DNA from: an uncultured Moraxella sp.
Lineage (GTDB): Bacteria > Pseudomonadota > Gammaproteobacteria > Pseudomonadales > Moraxellaceae
NCBI RefSeq assembly: GCF_945873075.1
Contig: NZ_CAMCBS010000008.1
Location: forward strand, 25,016-89,015
Reading direction: 5' to 3'
Length of the DNA: 64,000 nt
Notes under the pieces: generated by a model
The model's input: only the letters and a program-made list of their open reading frames with translations
What the model was told of the DNA's origin: nothing
The model's database searches: none
Made by a program: the position numbers and the translations under genes
In this document: piece after piece, positions 25,174 through 34,976 of the stretch
Numbering within the stretch: the first letter of the stretch is position 1
How the letters are laid out: every line of letters starts with the position of its first letter

Positions 25174-25995
25174 ATGACAAAGCGTAGCAAGATAAGTGTG
25201 TTCGGCAGTGCGTTGATGACTGTCTTGATGATGACAAGCGCGGCGCAGGCGAGCGATATTTATATTCAGCCCAAAGCGGTTGAGATTGATAGTACGCTGT
25301 ACGAACGCTGCGGCGAGTATTGTCCCGAGATGGATTATCAGCTGATACACACAGGGCAGATGTGGCTTGATAGTATTATTAATAAAGATGTACTTGCCAT
25401 CATCGATGTGATGGATGAAAACGACCCAAACTCTGCCATCGCCAAGCAGGCCAAAGCTTTTTATGATAAGCCATTGGTCACCGACCGTGAGCTTGCCCGT
25501 GAGCTAAATCGCATTACCGATAATCTTATCCGAGCCGTGAATACCGCGCGTGCCGAAGACAGCATTTATAGCTATTCGGTAATGGCGACGCCGTCGATGG
25601 TGGGTATGCACAAGGGGCTGGTGTTGATGCGGATTGATGGTGATATTTATACAGGTGGTGCGCATAATTTGCCAAGTAGCTATTACTATGTCTTTGATTT
25701 ACAAAATAAAAAACAGCTAAACCTGGCTGATGTCATCATCGCAGGACAAGAAGATACCCTTGAGCAAAAACTGTATGCCAAGTTTTATGACTATCTGATA
25801 CAGATGGATGTCGAACCGTCAAGCATTATGGAGAGTTGGGAATTTGCGGTGACGGATAATTTTGTGTTTGATGAGACGGGGGTGGAATTTTTGTATCAGC
25901 CGTATGAGATTACGCCCTATGTCTTTGGGATGCCATCGCTACATCTCAGCTATGCCGAGCTTAAAGGTATCCTAAAATCGCAATACCTAAAATAA
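25174..25995 (+). CDS. Secreted DUF3298/RsiV-like protein
   Basis: A 273-residue protein with a signal peptide (FGSALMTVLMMTSAAQA, cleavage about residue 27) followed by a two-cysteine segment (ERCGEYCPE). The C-terminal half has the features of the DUF3298/RsiV fold: GDIYTGGAHNLPSSYYYVFD, QLNLADVI, then FVFDETGVEFLYQPYEITPY and LHLSYAELKGIL. RsiV in Bacillus binds lysozyme; here no sigma factor is next to it, so a periplasmic role is all that can be said. Start ATG 25174 has GGAG 7 bp upstream. Flanked by terminators, so it is monocistronic. Confidence 0.8.
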   Translation: MTKRSKISVFGSALMTVLMMTSAAQASDIYIQPKAVEIDSTLYERCGEYCPEMDYQLIHTGQMWLDSIINKDVLAIIDVMDENDPNSAIAKQAKAFYDKPLVTDRELARELNRITDNLIRAVNTARAEDSIYSYSVMATPSMVGMHKGLVLMRIDGDIYTGGAHNLPSSYYYVFDLQNKKQLNLADVIIAGQEDTLEQKLYAKFYDYLIQMDVEPSSIMESWEFAVTDNFVFDETGVEFLYQPYEITPYVFGMPSLHLSYAELKGILKSQYLK

Positions 25996-26003
25996 TGATA
26001 ATT

Positions 26004-26040
26004 GGCACACCGCAGTCATCATCTTGCGGTGTGTTTTTTT
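26004..26040 (+). terminator. Terminator of the DUF3298-type gene
   Basis: Stem CACACCGCA / TGCGGTGTG, then T7. Confidence 0.8.
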
Positions 26041-26106
26041 ATAAAAATTTTGATAAAATTATGCTATGATAATAACAATTTTTTATCAAATTCATGGATT
26101 ATAACA

Positions 26107-27621
26107 ATGTCAAATCCGATGACCAAAGACGAATTTTTGCAATTCAAACACCGTGGCTACAGCCATGTGCCACTCATCAAAAAACGCCTGATGGACGATG
26201 CGACGCCTGTGTCGGTCTTTGCCAATATCCGTAAATTGAACCCAAAAGCCTATTTGTTCGAGTCGGTGGTCGGTGGTGAGCGATTTGCCCGCTATTCGAT
26301 GATTGGACTGGGTAAGGGCGTGTATTTTGAATACCAAGACGGCGTGATGAAAGTTGGCAGTGAGCTTGTCGGTGTGGTATCGAGCACCAAGACGGACAAG
26401 CCATTTGATGAGATTCGTAAGTTTATGGCGCAGTTTACCATGCCGACGACCGATGATGTGCCTGCGTTGCCGGTGTTTAGCGGTGGTTTGGTGGGGTATT
26501 TTGGCTATGATTTGATTCGTACCATTGAGCCATCGGTGGGGCAGTCGGATGCGCCCAATCCATTGAATTTACCTGATTTGTGGCTGATGCTATCGACCGA
26601 AGTGGTGGTGTTTGATAATCTTGAGCATACCTTGTCCATCGTTGTCTATGCCAATAGCGAGCTTGAAAATGGCTATGAAGATGGACTCGTGCGCCTAGCT
26701 GCTATCGAGCAGGCATTGGGCGAGCGACCTGATTTGAGCACGACCACAAGAGCCAAGCCAAACTTTGTGTCTGCCACAGGGCAGGATAAATTCTGCAAAG
26801 ATGTCAAGAAAATCAAAGACTATATCCTAGCAGGCGATGTGATGCAGGTCGTGCCAGCACAGCGGATGACGGCGGAGTTTGATGGGGATGCTTTGAGCGT
26901 GTATCGGGCACTGCGTTATCTGAATCCATCGCCATATCTGTTTATGCTACATGGTGAGACCTTTGGCGCAGGTAAATCGCCATTTGATATCATCGGTGCA
27001 TCGCCTGAGATTCTCTCTCGTATCGAAGATGGTACGGTCACGGTGCGACCATTGGCAGGCACTCGCCGTCGTGGGCGAGATACGGCAGAAGATTTGGCGC
27101 TTGAAGCTGAGCTACTTTCCGACCAAAAAGAAATCGCCGAGCATCTGATGCTGATTGATTTGGGGCGTAATGACATCGGGCGAGTGTGCCAAATCGGCTC
27201 GGTCAAGGTGACGGATAAGATGTTTATCGAACGCTACTCGCAGGTGATGCATATCGCTAGCAATGTCGAAGGTCAAGTGCGTGATGATGTCGATGCGCTA
27301 GATGTGTTTTGTGCGACTTTTCCGGCAGGTACGCTGTCAGGTGCGCCCAAGATTCGAGCCATGCAAATCATCGATGAAGTCGAGCCTGTACGCCGTACGG
27401 TGTTTGGCGGGGCGATTGGCTATCTGGGTTGGCATGGCAATATGGATACGGCGATTGCCATTCGCACCGCAGTGATGAAAGATGGTAAGGTTCATGTCCA
27501 AGCAGGGGCAGGCGTGGTCGCTGATTCTGACCCGATGGCAGAATGGGATGAAACCAACAAAAAAGCACTTGCCATCATCAAGGCTGTAGAAATGGCGTGT
27601 GATGGGCTTGAGATTGGGTAA
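26107..27621 (+). CDS. trpE: Anthranilate synthase component I
   Basis: A 504-residue chorismate-using enzyme, first step of tryptophan synthesis. The N-terminal regulatory part has the Trp-binding type motif YLFESVVGGERFARYS; the catalytic domain has VMQVVPAQRMTAEF, SPYLFMLHGETFG, IIGASPEILSRIEDG, TVRPLAGTRRRG, LMLIDLGRNDIGRV and FPAGTLSGAPKIRAM. Start ATG 26107 gives the standard length; the frame is open further upstream but passes through the preceding terminator. It is a single gene here: trpG, trpD and trpC do not follow. Confidence 0.95.
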   Translation: MSNPMTKDEFLQFKHRGYSHVPLIKKRLMDDATPVSVFANIRKLNPKAYLFESVVGGERFARYSMIGLGKGVYFEYQDGVMKVGSELVGVVSSTKTDKPFDEIRKFMAQFTMPTTDDVPALPVFSGGLVGYFGYDLIRTIEPSVGQSDAPNPLNLPDLWLMLSTEVVVFDNLEHTLSIVVYANSELENGYEDGLVRLAAIEQALGERPDLSTTTRAKPNFVSATGQDKFCKDVKKIKDYILAGDVMQVVPAQRMTAEFDGDALSVYRALRYLNPSPYLFMLHGETFGAGKSPFDIIGASPEILSRIEDGTVTVRPLAGTRRRGRDTAEDLALEAELLSDQKEIAEHLMLIDLGRNDIGRVCQIGSVKVTDKMFIERYSQVMHIASNVEGQVRDDVDALDVFCATFPAGTLSGAPKIRAMQIIDEVEPVRRTVFGGAIGYLGWHGNMDTAIAIRTAVMKDGKVHVQAGAGVVADSDPMAEWDETNKKALAIIKAVEMACDGLEIG

Positions 27622-27636
27622 TCTGCCAGCCGAACC

Positions 27637-27676
27637 AAAATCCGCATCAATCAAAGACTGATGCGGATTTTTATTT
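27637..27676 (+). terminator. Terminator of trpE
   Basis: Stem AAAATCCGCATCA / TGATGCGGATTTT with a 9-base loop and T-rich tail. Confidence 0.8.
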
Positions 27677-27783
27677 GACACAGTGTGTTTTTTTTTGATG
27701 TTTGCTATTAAACTGCTATTAAAGGCGCTTGGATTTTGTGCCTGTAACAAACAGATCATTACTGTGATTGATGTGGTTTGTGC

Positions 27784-27789
27784 TATAAT
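27784..27789 (+). promoter_or_regulatory. Extended -10 promoter for the FimT-like gene
   Basis: TTGTGCTATAAT 25 bp upstream of the ATG. Confidence 0.5.
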
Positions 27790-27813
27790 TCGCTGACAAG
27801 ATAAGGGGTTCAG

Positions 27814-28341
27814 ATGCAAAAAGGCTTTACGCTCATTGAGATGCTTGTGGTGTTAGCGATTATCGCTGTGATGGCGATGGTGGCGATACCTGCTTATCAT
27901 GCGATGATGCAGCGATTCGAGTCCCAAAGTAGCAAACGGCATATTGCCGAAGCGATTCGCCGTGCTAAGATTGAAGCCAATTTACACCAAAAAGACATCA
28001 TTTTATGCCCTTATGGTGTCAATGAGCAGTGTGATAGACTAGGGCAGGTGGGTTTGCTGGTATTTGTTGATAAAAATAGCAATAACCGCTTGGATGATGC
28101 GGACATTGTTTCGATGAAACAGCCGCTTGATTTGCGCTACGGGTTATTGTCCATGCGGGTATCACTTGGGCGGCACTATATCAAATTCATGAGCGATAAT
28201 GCCAAACCGCGTGGACACATTGGCAATATTCGCTACTGCAACACTGAACAAAACAACAGTCTAAGCCATCTGACGACCATCAATATGCATGGCGTGGTTA
28301 CAGCCAAATCGGGTGATGTGGTGAGTATTGACTGCGGATAA
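27814..28341 (+). CDS. FimT/GspH-type minor pilin
   Basis: A 175-residue pseudopilin. The class III leader is very short (MQKG) and cleaved by PilD before FTLIEMLVVLAIIAVMAMVA, including the conserved Glu5 of the mature chain; this helix packs in the pilus core. The globular part has the GspH/FimT pattern with two cysteines near the C-terminus (RYCNTEQ, SIDCG) and one pair earlier (LCPYGVNEQC). FimT proteins act in type IV pilus assembly and bind DNA during natural transformation. It stands alone here, away from other minor pilin genes. The comM gene elsewhere in the window fits a naturally competent host. Confidence 0.88.
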   Translation: MQKGFTLIEMLVVLAIIAVMAMVAIPAYHAMMQRFESQSSKRHIAEAIRRAKIEANLHQKDIILCPYGVNEQCDRLGQVGLLVFVDKNSNNRLDDADIVSMKQPLDLRYGLLSMRVSLGRHYIKFMSDNAKPRGHIGNIRYCNTEQNNSLSHLTTINMHGVVTAKSGDVVSIDCG

Positions 28342-28352
28342 GAGATAAGATT

Positions 28353-29429
28353 ATGGCGGTAGATTTTTCAGAAACGCTAATTGTTGCAATTTCGGCAACG
28401 GCACTATTTGATTTGGCGGATAATGAAGCCAAATTGGCAGATTTTATTGCAACGGACAAAGATAGTGCTGCTCGCAATTTTCAAAATTACTTACAAAAAC
28501 ACGAAAACGAAATCCTGCAAAAAGGCTCGGGTTATCCGCTGATTGAAGCTTTATTAAACCTGAATCAATTTCAGGAAAATCAAGATTATGAAGTTGAATC
28601 GCCTTATGTTGAAGTGGTGATTGTCTCCAAATCTTCGCCTGATATGGGTATTCAGGTGCTAAACTCCATCCGTGCTTATGGGCTTGGCATCACCCGCTCG
28701 GCATTCATCTCGGGTGATTCGGTGGCGAGTTATATCAAGGATTTTAATGTTGATTTATTCTTAACAACCAATCGTGAAGATGCACAAGCTGTCGTTGATG
28801 CTGGTGTCTGTGCTTGTGCGGTGCTTGATACGACGCCTGTCAAGGTGCATGAGCTAGATAGCGAGCAGTTACGCATCGCCTTTGATGGTGATGCGGTGCT
28901 GTTTGATGATGCGGGTGAATTGGTGTTTCAACAAGAAGGTTTGCAGGCATTTCATCATCACGAAAGCACCAAAGCGGATTTGCCGATTGGTAAAGGTCCG
29001 TATGCTGATTTTTTAATAAAACTATCAAAACTACAAGCCAAATTACCCAATCAAAGCACCGATGCACCGCATAATCCCATTCGCATTGCGCTTGTGACCG
29101 CTCGCAATGCACCAGCGGATTTGCGTGCGATTAAGACCTTGCGTGAGTGGGGCGTGGTGGTGGATGTGGCGTTTTTCTTGGGTGGGCTTGATAAGACGGG
29201 CGTGCTCAAGACCTTTGCGCCGCACATTTTCTTTGATGATTCGATTAAGCATATCAATGCGGCTCGCTCGGTTGTGCCATCGGCATTGGTGCCGTATCAT
29301 TCTGAATCATTGCTAAATGGTTTTGAGCAAGCGACTCGTGCGACACATGACACATTGACCCATGTCAAAGAGAGTAAAGCTACCAAAGAGCCAAAGTCTA
29401 GCCATGCCAAAAAGAGCAAATCATCATGA
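28353..29429 (+). CDS. 5'-nucleotidase (cytosolic 5'-nucleotidase I-like, PF06189)
   Basis: A 358-residue protein of the bacterial '5-nucleotidase' family. Typical motifs are VAISATALFDL near the N-terminus, YVEVVIVSKSSPDMGIQVL, RSAFISGDSVASYIKDFNVD, LFLTTNREDAQAVVDAGV, IALVTARNAPADLRAIKTLR, VDVAFFLGGLDKTGVLKTF and HIFFDDSIKHI. These give a HAD-like fold expected to dephosphorylate nucleoside monophosphates. The C-terminal 25 residues are Lys/Ser-rich (KSSHAKKSKSS) and probably disordered. It lies 11 bp after the pilin gene, though the functions are unrelated. Confidence 0.88.
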   Translation: MAVDFSETLIVAISATALFDLADNEAKLADFIATDKDSAARNFQNYLQKHENEILQKGSGYPLIEALLNLNQFQENQDYEVESPYVEVVIVSKSSPDMGIQVLNSIRAYGLGITRSAFISGDSVASYIKDFNVDLFLTTNREDAQAVVDAGVCACAVLDTTPVKVHELDSEQLRIAFDGDAVLFDDAGELVFQQEGLQAFHHHESTKADLPIGKGPYADFLIKLSKLQAKLPNQSTDAPHNPIRIALVTARNAPADLRAIKTLREWGVVVDVAFFLGGLDKTGVLKTFAPHIFFDDSIKHINAARSVVPSALVPYHSESLLNGFEQATRATHDTLTHVKESKATKEPKSSHAKKSKSS

Positions 29430-29539
29430 AGACAGCATTAAAAGTTGCCATTGTATTGGCTTTGGTGTCATTGCCAAGACGCAGTAGCAAAACACCACAA
29501 GCCAAACCCACGCTGCATGACAGCCAAATAGTGAATTGA
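29426..29539 (+). CDS. Possible 37-residue peptide gene
   Basis: ATGA overlap with the nucleotidase stop, then an ORF with a hydrophobic N-terminus (MKTALKVAIVLALVSLP) and a polar tail ending SQIVN. It looks like a signal or anchor sequence with little else. It may be a coupled small protein or the remains of a longer secreted protein. No homolog is recognised. Confidence 0.3.
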   Translation: MKTALKVAIVLALVSLPRRSSKTPQAKPTLHDSQIVN

Positions 29540-29547
29540 GCACAACC

Positions 29548-30399
29548 ATGATTCCTAAGTTGATTGATACGCACACGCATTTTGATGTGCCCGAATATGA
29601 CGATACTCGTGCCCAGATGGCAAATCGTGCTCATCAGCATGGCGTGCGTCATTTGATTTTGGTTGGATTTCTTGCCAAGTATTTTGGGCAGATGGTAGCT
29701 ACCAATGAGCAAATCAATGGATTGGACGGTGCGCCAAAGTCGCATTTGGCATTTGGCTTGCATCCTTTATATATCCAAGAGCAACAGCATCAAGATTTAG
29801 AGCTTCTTGAAAAATTTATAAAAAATCATAGGCCTATCGCCATCGCTGAAATTGGTCTGGATACTTATCCAAGTGAATTAAAAGAACCGAAAACCTTTGC
29901 CAAACAAGAGCTATTTTTTGTTGAACAGATAAAGCTTGCCAAGGCGTATGAGTTGCCGATTTTATTGCACATTCGCAAAAATCATGCCGATGTCCTGCGC
30001 CTGCTTGAGCGGTATCGCTATGATGCGCATGAGCGTGGTGGTATTGCGCACAGCTTTAGCGGTGGCGAACAAGAAGCCTTAGCCTTTGTCAAACGGGGCT
30101 TTAAGCTTGGTATCACAGGACAAATCACCAATCCCAATGCCAAAAAACTGCGTCGTGCGGTGATGGCGGTATTTGCCAAATATGGGGCGGATGCCTTTGT
30201 GATTGAGACCGATTGTCCTGATATGATGCCGCTGCCGTGTCAGCACTTGGGGCAGTTTAATGAGCCTGCCAATTTACCCTATGCGCTTGATGAGTTATCA
30301 AGTTTATTTAATATTGCTAAAGATGAATTGGTACGCACTTTATGGGATAATAGTTGTCAAGCTTTACAAGTTGATTGGAAATATCATGACCCAAATTGA
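29548..30399 (+). CDS. TatD-family metal-dependent hydrolase (DNase)
   Basis: A 283-residue TIM-barrel hydrolase. The metal motif LIDTHTHFDVPEYD is at the N-terminus, followed by AEIGLDTYP, the histidine strand ELPILLHIRKNHADV, GGIAHSFSGGEQEA and the aspartate strand FVIETDCPDMMPL, all standard for TatD/YcfH/YjjV nucleases. Start ATG 29548 is chosen over TTG 29536. It overlaps tcdA by 14 bp, so the two are co-transcribed. Confidence 0.9.
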   Translation: MIPKLIDTHTHFDVPEYDDTRAQMANRAHQHGVRHLILVGFLAKYFGQMVATNEQINGLDGAPKSHLAFGLHPLYIQEQQHQDLELLEKFIKNHRPIAIAEIGLDTYPSELKEPKTFAKQELFFVEQIKLAKAYELPILLHIRKNHADVLRLLERYRYDAHERGGIAHSFSGGEQEALAFVKRGFKLGITGQITNPNAKKLRRAVMAVFAKYGADAFVIETDCPDMMPLPCQHLGQFNEPANLPYALDELSSLFNIAKDELVRTLWDNSCQALQVDWKYHDPN

Positions 30400-31159
30400 T
30401 GATTATGAACGCCGATTTACCGGTGTACGCACACTGTACGGCGATGCGTTTGATAAATTTGCCCATGCCATCGTCTATGTCATCGGCGTCGGCGGTGTCG
30501 GTTCGTGGGCGGCTGAGAGCCTTGCACGCACAGCGATTGGCAAGATTGTGCTCGTTGATATGGATGTGCTGGTGGCCAGTAATATCAATCGACAGCTGCC
30601 TGCGTTGACGGACACCATCGGCGAGAGCAAGATTGATGTGATGGCACAGCGTATTCGTGCGATTAATCCTAGGATTGAGCTTGAGCTGGTTGATGATTTT
30701 TTGACCCCTGAAAATATCACAACGATTTTACCGACAAAGGCACAGGCACAAGCTTGGCTAGCGGATGGTAAGCGGGTGGTGGTGCTTGATTGTGTTGATG
30801 ATATGGCTGCGAAATTTGCCATCGCCATGCATTGCCGATTTAATAAAATTGACTGCGTCATCTCGGGCGGTGCAGGGGCAAAATTTGACCCAACACGGCT
30901 CAAAGTCGCCGATTTGCGTGATGTCACCCAAGACCCACTGCTTGCCAGACTGCGTGCCAAACTGCGTGAAAAAGGTATCGCCAAAGGCGGTAAGGCGAAA
31001 TTTGGGCTAAAATGCGTCTATTCGGACGAACAGCCGACTGTGAACAAGACCTGCCAAGTGGGGCTAAACTGCGGTGGCTATGGCTCGACAGTGGTGATGA
31101 CAGCGACGGCGGGCATGGTGATGACTAGCACGGCACTACAGATACTTGCCAAGAAATAA
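30386..31159 (+). CDS. tcdA: tRNA threonylcarbamoyladenosine dehydratase TcdA
   Basis: A 257-residue E1-like (ThiF/MoeB) enzyme that cyclises t6A37 of tRNA to ct6A using ATP. The nucleotide-binding motif is VIGVGGVGSWAAESLARTAI, followed by VDMDVLVASNINRQLPAL; VVLDCVDDMAAKFA and VISGGAGAKFDPTR are also typical, as is the C-terminal NCGGYGSTVVMTATAGM. The frame is open upstream, but ATG 30386 matches the TcdA N-terminus (DDYERRFTGVRTLYG). Ends before a strong bidirectional terminator. Confidence 0.93.
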   Translation: MTQIDDYERRFTGVRTLYGDAFDKFAHAIVYVIGVGGVGSWAAESLARTAIGKIVLVDMDVLVASNINRQLPALTDTIGESKIDVMAQRIRAINPRIELELVDDFLTPENITTILPTKAQAQAWLADGKRVVVLDCVDDMAAKFAIAMHCRFNKIDCVISGGAGAKFDPTRLKVADLRDVTQDPLLARLRAKLREKGIAKGGKAKFGLKCVYSDEQPTVNKTCQVGLNCGGYGSTVVMTATAGMVMTSTALQILAKK

Positions 31160-31161
31160 AT

Positions 31162-31201
31162 AAAAAAATTGGGCGTATCACTGATGCGCCCAATTTTTTT
31201 T
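31162..31201. terminator. Bidirectional terminator between tcdA and dapD
   Basis: Stem ATTGGGCGTATCA / TGATGCGCCCAAT (one wobble) flanked by A7 and T8, so it can stop both converging units. Confidence 0.85.
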
Positions 31202-31213
31202 GCAGGTGAATGA

Positions 31214-32035
31214 TTATTCAGCGCGCAATAGGTCGTTTAGGCTGGTTTTGGCGCGAGTTTGTGCATCGACTTTTTTGACGATGATGGCAGCGTATAGGCT
31301 GTATTTGCCATCAGCAGATGGTAGACTGCCTGGTACGACGACAGAGCCTGCTGGTACGCGGCCGTAGTGGATTTCGCCAGTTTCACGGTCATAGATACGA
31401 GTTGATTGACCGATATATACGCCCATTGAGATGACTGAGCCTTCTTCGACGATGACGCCTTCGACGATTTCAGAGCGAGCACCGATAAAGCAGTTGTCTT
31501 CGATGATGGTTGGGTTGGCTTGTAGTGGCTCAAGTACGCCACCGATGCCGACACCGCCTGATAGGTGGACATTTTTGCCGATTTGGGCGCATGAGCCGAC
31601 AGTTGCCCATGTATCAACCATCGTGCCTTCATCGACATAAGCACCGATATTGACATATGATGGCATTAGGACGACATTTTTGGCTTGATAGCTACCACGA
31701 CGAGCGACCGCAGGTGGGACGACACGCACGCCAGCGGCTTTGAACTCTTCTTCGCTCCAGTTGGCGTGTTTGGTGGCGACTTTATCAAAAAACTGCAAAT
31801 CGCCTGATTGCATTGGGGCGTTGTCGTTGAGTTTGAATGACAGTAGCACCGCTTTTTTTAGCCATTGATGCACAACCCATTCGCCGTCGATTTTTTCGGC
31901 GACACGGTATGAGCCATTGTCCAGACCTTCGATGGCTTGTTCAACGGCATCACGGATTTCGGCTGATACAGTTTCGGCGGTGAAATTGGCACGGTCTTCG
32001 AACGCTTGTTCGATGATGGCAGCTAGATTTGACAT
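31214..32035 (-). CDS. dapD: Tetrahydrodipicolinate N-succinyltransferase
   Basis: A 273-residue left-handed beta-helix enzyme that succinylates tetrahydrodipicolinate in lysine and diaminopimelate synthesis. The hexapeptide repeat domain contains [60 protein letters not shown] and [20 protein letters not shown]. The N-terminal helical domain begins [16 protein letters not shown]. Length equals the family norm (274). It lies 9 bp after the alpha/beta hydrolase gene, likely in the same operon with lipA. Confidence 0.96.
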   Translation of the reverse strand: MSNLAAIIEQAFEDRANFTAETVSAEIRDAVEQAIEGLDNGSYRVAEKIDGEWVVHQWLKKAVLLSFKLNDNAPMQSGDLQFFDKVATKHANWSEEEFKAAGVRVVPPAVARRGSYQAKNVVLMPSYVNIGAYVDEGTMVDTWATVGSCAQIGKNVHLSGGVGIGGVLEPLQANPTIIEDNCFIGARSEIVEGVIVEEGSVISMGVYIGQSTRIYDRETGEIHYGRVPAGSVVVPGSLPSADGKYSLYAAIIVKKVDAQTRAKTSLNDLLRAE

Positions 32036-32044
32036 AAAATTTCC

Positions 32045-32989
32045 TTAAGGTTGGTGAAGTGAATGAGTGGATAACTGGTCTTTGAGCCAGCGTACAATAT
32101 CTTGGTGCACACGCTCATAATCACGCTCATGCAGCGGCTCATGGCGCATATTGGGATATAGATGCACCCGCACATTGTGGACATTGGCACGGATGAGAGC
32201 TTGTTGTAGCTGTTTGATGTCAGTGCCTAGATTGCCAACGGGGTCATCTTTACCACTGATTAACAGCACAGGATAAGTGCTGTCCATCATCGCATACCAG
32301 TCGCTTTGGCAGGCTCGCGCGATGAGCGCCTGCAAGGTAACAAAGCCATTATTGGTAAAGCAAAATCCGCACAAGGGGTCAGCTTCAAAGGCTTTGATGG
32401 CATCCAGATTTTCGCTAAGCCATGCAAAAGGCGATGCGCTAATCGGTGAACGCAGCTGGCTAAGTAGGTATTGATTAAGTAGATAGCCCATGCGTTCGTT
32501 GGTTTGCTTGGGTGCTAGGCGGTTTAGGATGCTAAGTGCACCAAGACTTAGCTGATTGATGAGTCCAAAGCGGTTGCCCGTACCCATCAAAATCACGCCA
32601 TCAAAGCTTGTGGCATGATGTACAAGCACCGTACGCACGATGAATGAGCCCATCGAATGACCCATGATAAAGTGTGGCACGGTGGGGGCTTTTTCTTTGA
32701 GCTTGTCCGCCATGATGATGACATCTTTGCACAGTGTCTGCACAGGGTGCTTTTCGTCAAAAAACCCAAGCTCGTATTTGTCCTTGGCCGTCTGACCATG
32801 CCCCAGCTGGTCATAGGTCGCAACCAAGATACCCTGCTCGGCAAGGTACTTGGCAAAGGCATCATAGCGACCGCTGTGCTCGCTCATGCCATGCACGATG
32901 AGCAGGGTGGCTTGTACATCGCCTGTCGGCTCATAGAACCGATGGTGTAGGCGATGGACTTGGTTGGATGATAAAATCACGCTTTGCAT
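32045..32989 (-). CDS. Alpha/beta hydrolase (lysophospholipase/monoacylglycerol lipase-like)
   Basis: A 314-residue serine hydrolase of the Hydrolase_4 type. The oxyanion region is LLIVHGMSEHSGRYDAFAKY, followed by TYDQLGHGQTA; the nucleophile is in FIMGHSMGSFIV; the acid is in LLISGKDDPVGN and the histidine in YPNMRHEPLHERD. This order matches PldB and bacterial monoglyceride lipases, acting on lysophospholipids or monoacylglycerols. No signal peptide is visible, so it is probably cytoplasmic. Sits between lipA (41 bp) and dapD (9 bp) in the same direction. Confidence 0.88.
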   Translation of the reverse strand: MQSVILSSNQVHRLHHRFYEPTGDVQATLLIVHGMSEHSGRYDAFAKYLAEQGILVATYDQLGHGQTAKDKYELGFFDEKHPVQTLCKDVIIMADKLKEKAPTVPHFIMGHSMGSFIVRTVLVHHATSFDGVILMGTGNRFGLINQLSLGALSILNRLAPKQTNERMGYLLNQYLLSQLRSPISASPFAWLSENLDAIKAFEADPLCGFCFTNNGFVTLQALIARACQSDWYAMMDSTYPVLLISGKDDPVGNLGTDIKQLQQALIRANVHNVRVHLYPNMRHEPLHERDYERVHQDIVRWLKDQLSTHSLHQP

Positions 32990-33030
32990 GAATCACCTGT
33001 GATGCGATTGATCAATGGATAGCTTGTGGA

Positions 33031-34068
33031 TTAACAGCCTGTTTTGCCTTCGGCTGCCAATGCCTTGGCACTACGCACAGGCGGTGGGCAGTCTTCGCCA
33101 TAATATTGACGATCGGCAAAGTAGCTTGAGCGTACCATTGGGTTCGCCCAAATATTAAAAAAGCCAAGCTTTTTACCGTATTCGGTATAGCGTGCGAACT
33201 CATCAGGGTGCACATAGCGATCAACTGGCGCATGGTTTTTGCTTGGTGCAAGATACTGACCGATGGTCACGATATCGACATCATGCGCTTTTAGGTCGTC
33301 AAGTAGGGCATAGACTTCTTCTTCGGTCTCGCCAAGCCCAACCATAAAGCCGCATTTGGTTGCCACATCAGGACGGCGTGCTTTGTAGTCCTTGAGTAGG
33401 TTCAATGAATGTTGATAGTCTGAGCCTGGGCGAAATGCCTTGTATAGGCGTGGCACAGTTTCGATATTGTGGTTAAAGACATCCGGTGCGGTCTCGGTCA
33501 GCAAATCTAGTGCAATGGCTTCACGACCACGAAAATCAGGCACAAGAATCTCAATCAAGCAATTTGGGCTAAGTTTCTTGGATTCGGTGATGACTTCGAC
33601 GAAGTGACCTGCGCCGCCATCTTTTAGGTCATCACGATCGACGGATGTGATAACAGCGTATTTTAGCCCAAGTCCCAAGATGGTCTCGGCGGTGTGGCGT
33701 GGCTCATCTTTGTCCAGTGGGTTCGGTCTGCCGTGCGCCACTTCACAAAACGGACAACGGCGTGTGCAGATATCACCCATAATCATAAAGGTTGCTGTCC
33801 CATCGCCAAAGCACTGCGGTAGGTTTGGGCAGGCGGCTTCTTCGCAGACGGTGTAGAGCTTTTGTTTGCGTAAGGTTGCCTTGATGCGATCGACTTCGGC
33901 AGGGCTTGAGAGCTTGACGCGAATCCAGTCAGGTTTTTTTGGGGTTTCGACCGTTGGGATGACTTTGATTGGGATGCGAGCCACTTTATCATAGCCACGC
34001 AATTTTTCGCCTTGAACGGCTTTTTTTGGGGCGGGTTTGGCTTCTGGGGTAAAGGTTTGGACAGTCAT
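33031..34068 (-). CDS. lipA: Lipoyl synthase
   Basis: A 345-residue radical-SAM enzyme that inserts two sulfurs into octanoyl groups on lipoyl domains. The auxiliary cluster motif is [12 protein letters not shown] (CX4CX5C), the SAM cluster motif [11 protein letters not shown] (CX3CX2C), and the conserved C-terminal RSSY is in [11 protein letters not shown]. Other family blocks: [42 protein letters not shown] and IGQYLAPS. It appears to be first in a lipA-hydrolase-dapD unit. lipB is not adjacent. Confidence 0.96.
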   Translation of the reverse strand: MTVQTFTPEAKPAPKKAVQGEKLRGYDKVARIPIKVIPTVETPKKPDWIRVKLSSPAEVDRIKATLRKQKLYTVCEEAACPNLPQCFGDGTATFMIMGDICTRRCPFCEVAHGRPNPLDKDEPRHTAETILGLGLKYAVITSVDRDDLKDGGAGHFVEVITESKKLSPNCLIEILVPDFRGREAIALDLLTETAPDVFNHNIETVPRLYKAFRPGSDYQHSLNLLKDYKARRPDVATKCGFMVGLGETEEEVYALLDDLKAHDVDIVTIGQYLAPSKNHAPVDRYVHPDEFARYTEYGKKLGFFNIWANPMVRSSYFADRQYYGEDCPPPVRSAKALAAEGKTGC

Positions 34069-34341
34069 GGCTTATCCTAATTGTATGATAGCTAATTTGA
34101 TAGATGGTTTTGCGATAAACAGTTTTAAAAATTATCGTGTAAAAATCGTCTTATTATACGCCAAATTGCCAAAAATAACACGCACAAATTGGCATTGTCT
34201 GTATCTCGGGGCAAATGTCAAAAATGCAATCAGTGTGAAATAAAATGTCTGGCTGATTTGAGTGGATTCATAGGATTGACGGTCATTTATACTTACAATA
34301 TACTAAGTTGCAGAGAATAAATCAATCAAGGTGGTGATGAT

Positions 34342-34722
34342 ATGCAAGCATTGGTGAATGCGTTGATCTTGGTGGTGGTGCTTGCGGTATTTATGCTGTC
34401 TGTCCGATGGATGCCGTGGGTACAAAAGATTTGGATAAAAAACGGCAAATGGCACACTTGGCGATTTATGCTGCTAATTATGTCATTGATCATTATCCAA
34501 AATATCATCACAAACGCGTTTGCTAAGCCAATCACGGCGTGGCTGACAACACAAGGCATAAGCTTTGGGGCGGCATATGCTGTCTATGCGCTACTGGTGG
34601 TGATGGCTGTGATGTTGAGTCAAAATACTTCTAAAACTTCTCAAACATCTCCAAAATGGCTGAGCGTTGGCATTAATGTGGTGTTATGCATATTAATGCT
34701 ATCAATGCCATTTTGGTCGTAA
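34342..34722 (+). CDS. Hypothetical membrane protein
   Basis: A 126-residue protein with four predicted helices (LVNALILVVVLAVFMLSV, FMLLIMSLIIIQNIITNAF, GAAYAVYALLVVMAVML and WLSVGINVVLCILMLSM). AAGGTGGTGAT precedes the ATG. No family recognised. It stands alone between lipA (divergent) and acnB. Confidence 0.6.
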   Translation: MQALVNALILVVVLAVFMLSVRWMPWVQKIWIKNGKWHTWRFMLLIMSLIIIQNIITNAFAKPITAWLTTQGISFGAAYAVYALLVVMAVMLSQNTSKTSQTSPKWLSVGINVVLCILMLSMPFWS

Positions 34723-34976
34723 TATTATGTAAAATATGCATGATTATTTGCACTGATTCAACATATTTTGATAACTTTTATCATCATTTACAAAATAAAT
34801 GTTGGTTATGGCAATAGATTTTTTGAATTTATAATAATTTTGAGATATTATTAGAAGTGGAAACGCAACGCCAAAAAATTGGCTTGTGATGATAAAATCT
34901 CTAGGCACTTGGTTAGGCATTTGCCGACGACATCAAGCACCGAATGGGATGGTTTTGAAAACAAGAGGAAGTGATT

